NCBI GenBank assembly: GCA_035648415.1
Contig: DASRLO010000141.1
Location: 9,588 to 73,587, forward strand
Direction: 5' to 3'
Length of the DNA stretch: 64,000 bases
DNA from: DATARH01 sp035648415
Lineage (GTDB): Bacteria > Pseudomonadota > Alphaproteobacteria > ATCC43930 > CGMCC-115725
Positions 9,695-19,082 of this stretch are shown here, piece by piece. The stretch's first letter is position 1. Every line of letters begins with the position of its first letter. The notes below the pieces were generated by a model. The model searched no databases. It was not told the origin of the DNA and saw only the letters and a list, made by a program, of their open reading frames with translations. Both the position numbers and the translations under genes were made by a program.

Positions 9695-11269
9695 CTACCG
9701 CCGCATGAAATCGGGGCTGCCGAGGATGAGCGCGGCCTTGAGATCGGGCCTCGCCTCGGCGCCGATCGCGCGCGTGTTGTCGCTGAGCACCGGCGCGAGC
9801 AGCTGTTCCAGCTGCGCGGGATCGAGTGGGACCGGTTTGGCCGCTTGCGCCCGAGGCGGGTCGGTGACAAGTTGCGGCTGCGCCGGCGGCGGGTTCGCCG
9901 CGATCTGTTCTTCCGGCGGCGGGTTGTTGAGCGGCAGCACGCCGCGTCCGAGCCCGGTCGCGAAGCCGATCCGCAGCGTCGTCGCATCGGGGCTGAGCCA
10001 GGCATCCTCGGTGTTTTTGTAGCCGTCAGGCGTCTGGCAGTAGAAGAGCGGCTCGCCGAGCCGCGCCATCGTGCCCAGCAGCGGGCGCGGGTTGACGATT
10101 TCGACTCCGGCGGCGCGCGCGGCCGACAGTACGTATTGATATGGCGTCTTGTATTTCTGGCCGGCGCTGGCGCGGAATTCTCGGCTGGCGAGCAGCGTCT
10201 TCATCACCGCCGCAATGTCGCCGTCGGTCTCGCGGAAGCGCTGGGCGAGCCGGTCGACCAGCCCCGGGGGCGGCTTGTCGGCGACAAAATACTGGGCCAG
10301 CTCGAAGGCGATGTGGTGCGCGGTGGCCGGACTCGACGCGAGCATGCCGATCGCCTCGGTGCCCTCGCCCTCCCCGGTCGGTGCGATCGTGCGGCCGAGG
10401 AAGGTCTTTTCGGTGAAATCGTGGCGCGACGCGTCGAACCCGGCGGCGGCGCCGGCCCCGCCGCGCAAATTGCGCCGCTCCAGCCCCCAGCCGGTGAGGA
10501 TGCGCGCCAGGCTCTCGACATCGGCCTGGGTGTAGCCGCCGTCGACGCCGAGCGTGTGCAGCTCCATGATCTCGCGCGCATAATTTTCGTTGAGGCCGGT
10601 CAGATTGCCGCGCGCACCGGGGCTGCCGGGCGCGGTGTTGAGCTGGTTGTCGAGATAGAACAACATCGCCGGGTGATGCGCGGTCGCCAGCAGCAGGTCG
10701 CGGAAATGCCCGAGCGCGTAGGGCCGGATCGCCGTCGCCTCGAAATTGCCGGCCCAGAGATGGTCGAGCCCTTTGCCGGCGAACACGTTGAAATGGTCGT
10801 ACCAGAAACCGACCATCACCTCCTGCAGCTGGCGCCGGCTGTAGAGCGCGCGCCAGATGCGCGCCGCCTGGGCCTGCCGCACGATGATCTGCGCGCGACG
10901 GCGGCGGGCCTTCGCCTCCTCCGGGGTCGGCTTGACGCCGCCGTTCAGCGCCGGAAGGATCGGGCCGTATTGGGCGAAAAGCTGCGCCGGGTCGAGCTTT
11001 AGCGTGTCGAGCACGGCCAGCCGCTCGGTCAATTCCGGCGGCTCCGGAATCCGGTCGGGATGAAGCTGCTCGTCGATGTAGCGATCGATGCCGATTTGTT
11101 TGACGTGCGCGGCGTCGGCCGGCGTCGGACCAAAGGCGATGCGGTTGAGGACATGGACGATCTGCTTGTCGGAGCTGCCGTCGGCGAGCGCCGGGCCAGG
11201 CGCGGCAAGCGCGACGACGATGAGGGCGGTCAGGAAGTTGAAACGGCGGATCGCCATGGGAGCAGCCAT
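9695..11269 (-). CDS. DUF1800 domain protein, copy 1
   Basis: A 524-residue signal-peptide protein (hydrophobic LTALIVVALAAPGPALA) with IVHVLNRIAFGPT, YIDEQLHPD, WYDHFNVFAGKG, NENYAREIMELHTLGVDGGYTQ and the same LILGSPDFMRR tail as the next gene. The two copies are separated by only 46 bases, which points to an old tandem duplication. It carries a Pro/Gln-rich insert (near NNPPPEEQIAANPPPAQPQ) absent from copy 2. The start may be ATG 11269 or 11257; neither has a clear ribosome site. It is probably the first gene of the DUF1800-DUF1800-DUF1501-M3 cluster. Confidence 0.86.
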   Translation of the reverse strand: MAAPMAIRRFNFLTALIVVALAAPGPALADGSSDKQIVHVLNRIAFGPTPADAAHVKQIGIDRYIDEQLHPDRIPEPPELTERLAVLDTLKLDPAQLFAQYGPILPALNGGVKPTPEEAKARRRRAQIIVRQAQAARIWRALYSRRQLQEVMVGFWYDHFNVFAGKGLDHLWAGNFEATAIRPYALGHFRDLLLATAHHPAMLFYLDNQLNTAPGSPGARGNLTGLNENYAREIMELHTLGVDGGYTQADVESLARILTGWGLERRNLRGGAGAAAGFDASRHDFTEKTFLGRTIAPTGEGEGTEAIGMLASSPATAHHIAFELAQYFVADKPPPGLVDRLAQRFRETDGDIAAVMKTLLASREFRASAGQKYKTPYQYVLSAARAAGVEIVNPRPLLGTMARLGEPLFYCQTPDGYKNTEDAWLSPDATTLRIGFATGLGRGVLPLNNPPPEEQIAANPPPAQPQLVTDPPRAQAAKPVPLDPAQLEQLLAPVLSDNTRAIGAEARPDLKAALILGSPDFMRR

Positions 11270-11398
11270 AGGGCGCGGCGGGTTAAGATTTTATAGCGCC
11301 ACCCAGGCCGTCATCCCCAGGCTCTCGGTTAACGATGGCATTGCCTCGGTCCCGCCGACAGGTGCGGCGCGCGTCGCGCCTGGCGTCGCCGCAATCCT

Positions 11399-12262
11399 TC
11401 AGCCGGGCGGCAGACCCAGGAGCCGCCGGGCCAGCACAAAATGCGGCTTGTCGATCATCTTGCCGTCGAGCGCCAAGGTGCCGGAATCCGGATTGGCGGC
11501 GAAAGCGGCGATGACCCGCTCGGCCCAGTCGCGCTCCTCGGCGCTGGTCGAGAACGCGTTGTTGATCGCGGCGAGCTGGGCCGGGTGGATCGCCATCTTG
11601 CCGGCGAAACCGGAGCGGCGCGCCGCGGCGCACTCGGCCTTGAGGCCATCGGCATCGCGGAAATCGGTGTAGATCGTGTCGATCGCCGCGACCCCGGCCG
11701 CCGCCGCCGCCAAGAGGCACAGCGAGCGCGCCAGCGTGTAGGGGCCGTCGTAGCTTCCGTCGATCGTACGGTTGCCGCCGCCGATGCAGGCGGCCAGATC
11801 CTCGGCGCCCCAGGTGATCGCCTCGAGCCTGGGCGAGGCGCCGGCGTAATCGCCGAGCGCGAAGACCGCCTGCGGCGTCTCGGTGGCGATCGCGACGATA
11901 CGGGTGGCGCCTTCGAGGTTGCCGGCGGCAACCTCGAAGGCCGAGAGGTAATGGTCGAGCGTGCGCACATCGTCGGGCACGCATTTCGGCAAGAGGATGC
12001 CGTCGGGCTTGCCGGCGACGGTCGCGGCGAGGTCGTCGAGCGCCAACCCGCTCGCCAGCGGATTGACGCGCACATAGCGGGCGATGCGGCCACCGGAATG
12101 CGCAGCGAGAAAGTCGCGGGCGAGCTTGCGCGCGGTCGGGCGGTTCGCGGCGGCGACCGAATCCTCGAGGTCGAGGATCAGCGCGTCGGCCCCCGATTCG
12201 AGACCGCGCGCGAGTTTCCGCTCGCTATCGGCGGGGACGAAGAGAAACGAGCGGACCGGCAA
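11399..12262 (-). CDS. HpcH/HpaI aldolase / CitE-like CoA-ester lyase
   Basis: A 287-residue protein of the citrate lyase beta/malyl-CoA lyase family. RSFLFVPADSERKL at the N-terminus, ALILDLEDSV at about 27-36, RVNPL near 65, ATETPQAVF with the metal Glu, and WGAEDLAACIGG are all family signatures. The enzyme would cleave or condense a short hydroxyacyl-CoA, but the exact substrate (citramalyl-, malyl-, or methylmalyl-CoA) is not shown. There are no CitD/CitF partners. It starts 12 bases after the Fe-S protein stop and is probably cotranscribed with it. Confidence 0.88.
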   Translation of the reverse strand: MPVRSFLFVPADSERKLARGLESGADALILDLEDSVAAANRPTARKLARDFLAAHSGGRIARYVRVNPLASGLALDDLAATVAGKPDGILLPKCVPDDVRTLDHYLSAFEVAAGNLEGATRIVAIATETPQAVFALGDYAGASPRLEAITWGAEDLAACIGGGNRTIDGSYDGPYTLARSLCLLAAAAAGVAAIDTIYTDFRDADGLKAECAAARRSGFAGKMAIHPAQLAAINNAFSTSAEERDWAERVIAAFAANPDSGTLALDGKMIDKPHFVLARRLLGLPPG

Positions 12263-12274
12263 TTGCTCGACCCT

Positions 12275-13570
12275 CTAGCCGCCGAACTCGAAGGCGAGCG
12301 CGTCGCGCACCGTGTCGAGGTCGAGCCGGTTGGCTTCGATCAGCGGCGCGGTTTCGACGATGATGTCGTCGATGTCGTGGATTTGCTTGAGCCGCTTGTA
12401 GAGGTCCGCGCTGTCGAGGCCGAGGCCTTCACCCAACAGCTCCATGAAATTCACCACCTCGAAGCTGCGGCCGTCGCCGGCGTCGCAGATTTCGCGGTGG
12501 CAAGCGTGGTAGATCGTCGCCAGGGTCGTCACCCCGGCGTCGGCGACCGCCTGCAGCTCGCGCCGCACCAGGTCGCGCTTGAACTTCGGCAACTGCGCCA
12601 GCGAATTGGCCTGGGTTCCGACGCGCGGCACGTCGATCTCGACAAGCTCGGCGCCGGGGATGATCGAGATGAGCTTCCTGACCGCTGCCATGGTCTCGGG
12701 GAATACCGGCCGCTCGTGCAGCGCGATGCGCTTCTCGACCCGGCGCACCATCATGCCCGCGAGCTCGTCGGCACGGTCGGCGAGGAAGACGAGGAACGGG
12801 TTGAGGTCGAACGGCTTTTCGCCGAACTCTTTCTGGTAATTCGGCAGCGACACCTCGCCGATCGAGATCTGGCAGCTCGGGCACCACGACAGCACGGTCG
12901 CGGCGCCGGCCGAGGCGAGGCCCTCGATCGTCGCGTTCGCCATCTTGCTGTTGCTGGCGAAATCGCCCTCGCGGAACTGGTAGACGCCGCAGCACTGCCC
13001 GACCCCGCCCATCACCTCGTACTCGACCCCGAGTCTGTCGAAGATGTCGAGGCACAACAGCGCGATATGCGGCGTCTTCAGCACGTTGCAGCCGGTGTAG
13101 AAAACAACGTCCGGCGGCGCGGCGCCCGCTTGCGGACTGCGCTTGAAGCGGGCCAGCGTCTCCGGCGGCAATTGCAGCTTCGACAAGACCCGGACGCCGC
13201 GGCTCATGTTCGAGAAACCCTTGCGCCAGCGCGTTTCGAGCGGCGCCCCGTCACGCGCCCGGCGGGCGAAGCCGCGCGCCATCTGCACCATGAAGCGGGG
13301 GTTGATGCCGTGCTTGCAGGCCGGGATGCAAGTGCCGCTGCCGCTGCAAACCTCGCCCCAGCGCGCCGCGGCCTCGTTGCCGGCGCCGCCGGTGATCAGA
13401 TCGACGATCGCCGCCGCCGTCTCGCCCGGGTCGGCGGCGGCAATGCCGCCCGGCTCGGTCATCGGGCAGGCGCGAAAGCAATCGCCGCAACGGGTGCAGG
13501 CGTCCGCGATCTCCGCCCCGCGGGCGTGAAACAGGTCGAGATATACGCCGGCTTCCGCGTCGTTGTTCAT
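12275..13570 (-). CDS. Heterodisulfide-reductase-like Fe-S protein (GlcF/HdrD-type)
   Basis: A 431-residue cytoplasmic protein. The first ferredoxin-like motif is C25-TR-C28-GD-C31-FRA-C35. The second reads C75-SGSGT-C81-IPA-C85, so the position expected for its second cysteine is glycine. Two cysteine-rich CCG-type domains follow, including GQCCGVYQF and SWCPSC, with a further CHREIC segment. Such proteins pass electrons between a dehydrogenase and a quinone or thiol system, as in glycolate oxidase GlcF. No FAD-linked GlcD-like partner is nearby. ATG 13570 has GAGG upstream; earlier codons in the frame are not protein-like. Confidence 0.85.
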   Translation of the reverse strand: MNNDAEAGVYLDLFHARGAEIADACTRCGDCFRACPMTEPGGIAAADPGETAAAIVDLITGGAGNEAAARWGEVCSGSGTCIPACKHGINPRFMVQMARGFARRARDGAPLETRWRKGFSNMSRGVRVLSKLQLPPETLARFKRSPQAGAAPPDVVFYTGCNVLKTPHIALLCLDIFDRLGVEYEVMGGVGQCCGVYQFREGDFASNSKMANATIEGLASAGAATVLSWCPSCQISIGEVSLPNYQKEFGEKPFDLNPFLVFLADRADELAGMMVRRVEKRIALHERPVFPETMAAVRKLISIIPGAELVEIDVPRVGTQANSLAQLPKFKRDLVRRELQAVADAGVTTLATIYHACHREICDAGDGRSFEVVNFMELLGEGLGLDSADLYKRLKQIHDIDDIIVETAPLIEANRLDLDTVRDALAFEFGG

Positions 13571-13720
13571 GAGAGCCTCGCCTTTGGCGCATCGAGTATA
13601 GCGCGTCGGGGAGCGCGATGCTGCACCCCGCCGCGGCAATCGCATAGCTCGTCGGGGTTCCATGCAACTGACGCATAGCTCATTTGCGCCGATACCCAGG
13701 GATACATTTGTGTTACAGCC

Positions 13721-13739
13721 TGTTCACATTGTGCGAACA
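13721..13739. promoter_or_regulatory. Inverted repeat upstream of the NepR-like gene
   Basis: TGTTC and GAACA arms separated by nine bases (seven of nine half-site positions pair). It lies in the 208-base gap between the divergent Fe-S protein and small NepR-like genes, so it could serve either. The regulator is unknown. The half-site spacing and orientation do not match the alphaproteobacterial LexA box. Confidence 0.35.
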
Positions 13740-13778
13740 AAAAGTCGCAATGCCGTGGACAAACCAAAGCACCCCATC

Positions 13779-13964
13779 ATGAAACACAATCTCGCTATGC
13801 AACGCCACCCGACCGTCGGCGGCAACGCCGGGTACTCAACCGACCGACGCATTCGCGCCTTTATCAATGGCGAGAGCCACGGCGAGGATTTGCTGCGGGC
13901 GCTCTATGGCGACGTCGCCGACGAGCCGGTGCCGGAACGCCTGCGCGCGCTCCTCAAAGGCTAG
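13779..13964 (+). CDS. Small NepR-like protein (putative anti-sigma factor)
   Basis: A 61-residue protein whose second half, LLRALYGDVADEPVPERLRALLKG, resembles the conserved helix of NepR, the anti-sigma factor that holds EcfG in the alphaproteobacterial general stress response until PhyR-P releases it. The length fits NepR. However, no ecfG or phyR lies alongside, and related DEPVP phrases also occur in other anti-sigma proteins, so the call is tentative. The start could be ATG 13779 or the ATG at 13797; neither has a good ribosome site. Confidence 0.5.
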   Translation: MKHNLAMQRHPTVGGNAGYSTDRRIRAFINGESHGEDLLRALYGDVADEPVPERLRALLKG

Positions 13965-14099
13965 GCCCCGCAAAGCCTAGGCCCGCTCGGCGCATTTGGT
14001 CGCGCCACCCGCAGTTGCGCTAGCCGTCAGCGAAAACCCGACTTATCATCCGCCGGACCGGCGCGGCTTTCGCCGTGCGGTTGGGAAGGCATCAGGAGG

Positions 14100-14129
14100 C
14101 GATTATCGGTGGCGCGCCACCGATAATCG
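14100..14129. promoter_or_regulatory. Perfect 30-base palindrome before the ABC transporter operon
   Basis: Fifteen-base arms (cgattatcggtggcg and its exact complement) meet without a spacer, centred on an AscI-type GGCGCGCC. It ends 22 bases before the start codon of the substrate-binding protein, just ahead of the GGGAGGAG ribosome site. It could be a dimeric operator or, in mRNA, a strong hairpin that limits ribosome access. It is not a terminator of the upstream gene in any usual form, as no T-tract follows. Confidence 0.55.
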
Positions 14130-14151
14130 CCGCGGGTGAAAGGGAGGAGCC

Positions 14152-15486
14152 ATGACTGCGTCCAAAATCGTGAAGCCGACCCGGCGCTCGCTGCTCCGGA
14201 CCGGCGGCGCGCTCGCCGCCGCGACGGCGCTGCCGTGCTTTGCCTTCGCCGACGACAAGCCGCCGCTCGGCACCTGGCCGGCGGGTTCGCAGGGCGATTC
14301 GGTCTTTATCGGCATCACCGTGCCGCGCACCGGCACCTACGCGGTGCAGGGCGAGGACGAGCTGAAGGGAATGCAGCTCGCGGTCGAGCACATCAACAGC
14401 GGCGACCCGCTGATCAAAAAGATTTCGCCGAAGACGACCAAGGGCGTGCTCGGCAAAACGGTCAAGTTCGGCGTCGCCGATTCCGAGGCGAAGCCCAATA
14501 CCGCGGTGCAGGAGCAGTCGCGCTTTATCAGCGAGAACAAGGCGATCCTGATGACCGGCTCGACCTCGAGCGCGGTCGCGGTGGCGCTGAACAAGCTCGC
14601 CCAGCGGGAGAAGGTGCTCTACGTCGTCGCGATTTCCGGCTCGAACGACACCACCGGCAAGGATTGCGTCCGCTACAGCTTTCGCCAGTGCTTCTACGGA
14701 CAGACCGCGGCCGCCGCGATCGGCCCGGTGATGCTCAAAACATTCGGCAAGAACAAGAAGGCGGCCTACCTGACCCCCGACTACACCTACGGTCATACCG
14801 TGCAGAAGTCGATGGAGGATTACCTCGCCAAGAACGGCGGCTGGACCACCGCGACCAACCAGGTCGCGCCGCTCGGCGCGCCAGACTACAGCTCGTACCT
14901 GCTCAACGTCGCCAATTCGGGCGCGGACTTCCTCCTCAACGTCAACTGGGGCCACGACGCCGTCCTGTCGACGCAGCAGGCCAAGCAGTTCGGCATCTTC
15001 GACAAGATGAAGCTGGTGATCCCCTACCAGACGCCGTTCCTCAGCAAGGAGGTCGGCGCCGACATCATGCAGGGCGTGCTGGCGGCCACCGATTTCTGGT
15101 GGACGCTCGAAGACAAATATCCGCTGGCCAAGATGTTCGTCGAGGCGTTCGACAAGAAATACGGCTACAAGCCCGAGTGGGGTGCCAACAACTCCTACAT
15201 GCAGTTCGCCATGTGGGCGCGCGCCTGCGAGGAAGCCGGCAGCTTCTACCCGCCGGACGTGATCAAGACGTACGAAAAGGGCGAGACCATTCCGTCGACC
15301 GTCGGCGACGTTCATTTCCGCGCCGCCGACCACCAGCTCGTCCGCCCGGTGATCATCGTCCAGGGCAAAAAGCCCGCCGACATGAAGAACAAGGAGGATT
15401 TCTGGGAGGTCACCGAGATCGTGCCCGGCGAGCCGCTGATGCAGGCGCCCGACGCGTTCGGCTGCCAGCTCGGCGACTACACGTAA
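14152..15486 (+). CDS. Branched-chain amino acid/amide ABC transporter substrate-binding protein
   Basis: A 444-residue periplasmic binding protein of the Leu/Ile/Val type. The N-terminus has a twin-arginine-like TRRSLLRTGGALAAATALPCFAFA signal. FIGITVPRTGTYAVQGEDELKGMQLAVEHIN starts the ligand-binding lobe, and an inter-lobe cysteine pair (DCVRYSFRQC) is present. It heads an operon with two permeases and two ATPases. The ligand is unknown; this subclass transports amino acids, amides, or aromatic acids. GGGAGGAG lies just before ATG 14152, and a perfect palindrome lies immediately upstream. Confidence 0.9.
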   Translation: MTASKIVKPTRRSLLRTGGALAAATALPCFAFADDKPPLGTWPAGSQGDSVFIGITVPRTGTYAVQGEDELKGMQLAVEHINSGDPLIKKISPKTTKGVLGKTVKFGVADSEAKPNTAVQEQSRFISENKAILMTGSTSSAVAVALNKLAQREKVLYVVAISGSNDTTGKDCVRYSFRQCFYGQTAAAAIGPVMLKTFGKNKKAAYLTPDYTYGHTVQKSMEDYLAKNGGWTTATNQVAPLGAPDYSSYLLNVANSGADFLLNVNWGHDAVLSTQQAKQFGIFDKMKLVIPYQTPFLSKEVGADIMQGVLAATDFWWTLEDKYPLAKMFVEAFDKKYGYKPEWGANNSYMQFAMWARACEEAGSFYPPDVIKTYEKGETIPSTVGDVHFRAADHQLVRPVIIVQGKKPADMKNKEDFWEVTEIVPGEPLMQAPDAFGCQLGDYT

Positions 15487-15580
15487 CAGCGGCGAAGCCA
15501 TTCGGGGTGCCGGCGACATTGTGGCCGGCGCCCCGGATGCGCCAATATCTTCAGGAACAGCCGCCCGGCCGGCCTCTCGC

Positions 15581-16456
15581 ATGATCACCTGGCCTAATTT
15601 TCTCTCGCAGCTTTTTAACGGGTTGGCGACGGGCGTTTTGCTGGCCCTGATCGCGTCCGGACTGACCATCATCTATGGCACCCTCGGCGTGCTGAACCTG
15701 GCGCACGGGGCGATGTTCATGCTCGGCGGCTACGCCGGCTATGTCGCGTTCCAGGCCACCGGCTCGTTCGTCGTCGCGATGATCGTTGGCGCGCTGTTTG
15801 TCGCCGTGGTCGGCTTCATTCTCGAATTCGTCGTCATCCGCCGCTTCTACGGCCGCCCGCCGGAAGACCAGCTGCTGGTCACCTTCGGGATCGGCATCGT
15901 GCTCGTCGAGCTGGTGCGGTTCGGCTTCGGCAGCCTGTCGAAGACGGTAGCGCCGCCATCCTGGGCCGCCGGGGTCACCCCGATGGGGTTCCTCATCTAC
16001 CCGACCTATCGCATCGTCGTGGCCGGGATCGCCGCGGCGGCGCTCGCCGGGCTGTATGGGGTGCTGTACCGCACCCGGCTCGGCATGATCGTGCGCGCCG
16101 GGATCGAGGATTCCGGCATGGTCGGGATGCTCGGCATCAACGTCTATCGCGTCTTCATGGTGGTGTTCGGGGTCGGTGCGATGGCGGCGGGGTTCGCCGG
16201 CATCGTCAACGCGCCGGTGGCCTCGCTCACCCCCGACATGGGCGAATCGATCCTGGTGCAGACCTTTGTCGTCGTCGTCATCGGCGGCGTCGGCTCGTTT
16301 CCCGGCGCGATCCTCGGCGGCTTGATCGCCGGCGAGATTCTCAGCCTGACCTCGATGATCGATCCGGCCTATTCCGCGGTCATGCTGTTTGCGGTGATGA
16401 CGCTGGTGCTGCTGCTGCGGCCGCAAGGCCTGCTCGGCTCGCTCGGCCGCGACTAG
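15581..16456 (+). CDS. Branched-chain amino acid type ABC permease (LivH-like)
   Basis: A 291-residue inner-membrane permease with about eight hydrophobic segments. FLSQLFNGLATGVLLALIASGLTIIYGTLGVLNLAHGAMFMLGGY is absent from other families in this order and is the LivH signature (quoted here only as GLTIIYGTLGVLNLAHGA). The coupling-helix region near ARAGIEDS-type positions reads VRAGIEDSGMVGMLGINV. ATG 15581 starts the family N-terminus MITWPNFLSQ; an upstream in-frame start at 15521 gives a proline-rich unlikely extension. Confidence 0.9.
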   Translation: MITWPNFLSQLFNGLATGVLLALIASGLTIIYGTLGVLNLAHGAMFMLGGYAGYVAFQATGSFVVAMIVGALFVAVVGFILEFVVIRRFYGRPPEDQLLVTFGIGIVLVELVRFGFGSLSKTVAPPSWAAGVTPMGFLIYPTYRIVVAGIAAAALAGLYGVLYRTRLGMIVRAGIEDSGMVGMLGINVYRVFMVVFGVGAMAAGFAGIVNAPVASLTPDMGESILVQTFVVVVIGGVGSFPGAILGGLIAGEILSLTSMIDPAYSAVMLFAVMTLVLLLRPQGLLGSLGRD

Positions 16457-16465
16457 CGCATCGCG

Positions 16466-18285
16466 ATGCCGCGCAGCCGACCCCTTCTGATCGAGGCGCT
16501 GACCGCGATCGGCCTCCTCGCGGCGCCGTTCACGCTGCCCCAGCTGGGCTTTGCCCCGAACACGGTCAACCAAATCCTGATCTGGGGATTGTTCGGCATC
16601 GGCTTCGACATCCTGTTCGGCTACACCGGCCTCTTGTCGTTCGGGCAATCGGCGTTCTACGGCACCGGCGGGTTTGTCGCGGCGTACCTGCTGACCAACA
16701 ATCTGATGTCGAACGTGATGGGCGCGCTGCTCGTCGGCACGCTCGGCGCGATCGTCGCCGGGATCGCCGTCGGCGCGATCGCGCTGCGCCGCACCGGCAT
16801 CTATTTCGCGATGATCACGGTCGCGATCGCCGAGATGTTCTATTTCACCGAATTCTCGCCGCTGGCGGCCTATACCGGCGGCGAGAACGGCCTGCCGGGC
16901 GTGCCAGCGCCGAAATTCACCCTGTTCGGCTGGTCGTACCAGGTCGGCAACGGCTGGTCGATGTACTGGTTTCTCGCCGTCTTCTACTTCCTCGGCATTG
17001 TCGTCGCCCTGCACATCGTGCGCTCGCCGGTCGGCGCCATCTTCAGCGCGATCCGCGACAACCCGCTGCGCGCCCGCGCCGTCGGCCATGCGGTCGGCCT
17101 CTACAAGCTGACCGCGTTTGTCATCGCCGCCGCCTATGCCGGGCTGGCCGGCGGGCTGCTCGGCGTGCTGCAGGGCTTTATGCCGCCCGACGCGTTTACC
17201 TTCGACACCTCGGGTCAATTGGTCATGCAGACCGCGATCGGCGGCACCGGCACCTTGTTCGGCCCCCTGGTCGGCGCGGCGGTGTGGCTGTCCTTGCGCG
17301 ATTTCCTCCAGTCGGCGCTCGGGCTCGGCGCGACGTGGAAGCTGGTGCTGGGCGTCGTGTTCGTGCTGCTCGTGTGTTTTCTGCGGCGCGGGCTGATCGG
17401 CGGGTTGCGCGACCTTTGCATGCTGTTCGCCGCGCGGCCGCATCCGCCGGCGCCGCAAGAGGCGCCGGAAGTCGCGGTCGCGCCGATGGCGAGCGTCGGC
17501 CCATCGCGCCGCCGGCAGGAGACGCCGTTCACCGGCCCGGTGCTGGAAGCGCGCGGGGTGACAAAGGCATTTGGCGGCATCGTCGCCAACCGCGACATCG
17601 ACTTTGCCGTCGAGCAGGGCGAGTTGCGCGCCATCATCGGCCCCAACGGCGCCGGGAAGAGCACTTTCTTCAAGATGCTGACCTGCGAACTGCCGCCGAC
17701 CGCCGGGCGGATCTTCTTTCACGGCCGCGACATCACCGGCATGGATATCGCCCGGGTATGCCAGCTCGGCCTCACCAAGAGCTATCAGGTCAACCAGCTG
17801 TTCGCCCGGCTGACCCTGCGCGAGAACATCGTGATCGCGGCGCTCGCCGAGCGCCGCGGCACCTTCTCGCTCGATCTCCTGCGGCGGATCGACCGGGTGC
17901 CCGGTCTCGGCGAGCAAGTGGAGAGCACGCTGGCGCTGGTCGGGCTGACCGCCCGCGCCGACGTGCCGGTCGCCGAACTCGCCTATGGCGAGAAACGCCG
18001 GCTCGAGATCGGGCTGGCGCTGGCGGCGTCGCCGTCCTTGCTGCTGCTCGACGAGCCGCTCGCCGGGATGAGCCCGCGCGAGCGCGCCGAGACCGTGCAA
18101 TTGCTGAAGAACATCCGCCGCGGCCGCACCCTGATCGTCATCGACCACGACATGGACGCGGTGTTCGGGCTGGCCGAGCGGATCACCGTGCTGCATGAAG
18201 GCGCGCTGCTCGCCGAGGGCACCCCGGCCGAGATCCAGCGCAACGGCGTCGTCCAGGAAGCCTATCTCGGCGGGGTCGCGGCGGC

Positions 18286-18289
<4 letters not shown>
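16466..18289 (+). CDS. Fused ABC permease-ATPase (LivM-LivG fusion)
   Basis: A 607-residue protein. Residues 1-310 are a LivM-like permease with multiple membrane spans (GFDILFGYTGLLSFGQSAF, FGPLVGAAVWL). A linker of about 45 residues rich in Pro and Ala follows, then a full LivG ATPase from about 360: Walker A GPNGAGKST near 392, Q-loop region, signature LAYGEKRRLEIGLAL near 504, and Walker B LLLLDEPLAG near 525. The reading frame is continuous. The gene lies nine bases after LivH and overlaps LivF by four bases, so the operon supplies LivH, LivMG and LivF. Fusions of this type are known in some Rhizobiales and Rhodospirillales. Confidence 0.92.
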
Positions 18290-18987
<698 letters not shown>

Positions 18988-19011
18988 GCCGGATCGGGAT
19001 ATACTTCCGCC

Positions 19012-19047
19012 GTGGGCCAGGGCGTGGGCCAGGGCGTGCGCCAAGGC
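19012..19047. repeat. Three tandem 12-base repeats
   Basis: Two exact copies of gtgggccagggc and a third with two changes, located in the 95-base gap before the MFS gene. Probably a slippage product; the start and ribosome site (ggggagggacgg) of the MFS gene lie just downstream. Confidence 0.5.
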
Positions 19048-19082
19048 GCGCGCCGGGGGCGCGACAGGGGAGGGACGGGTCG

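Noticed and set aside
13721..13739. Possible LexA/SOS box
   Set aside because: The alphaproteobacterial LexA box is a direct GTTC-N7-GTTC repeat, while this is an inverted TGTTC-N9-GAACA.
15551..18196. An 881-codon open frame on the minus strand
   Set aside because: Opposite the Liv permease and ATPase genes; composition is repetitive DQHRR-like with no domain, so it is an antisense artefact.
19012..19047. CRISPR-like repeats
   Set aside because: Units are only 12 bases and directly abutting without spacers.
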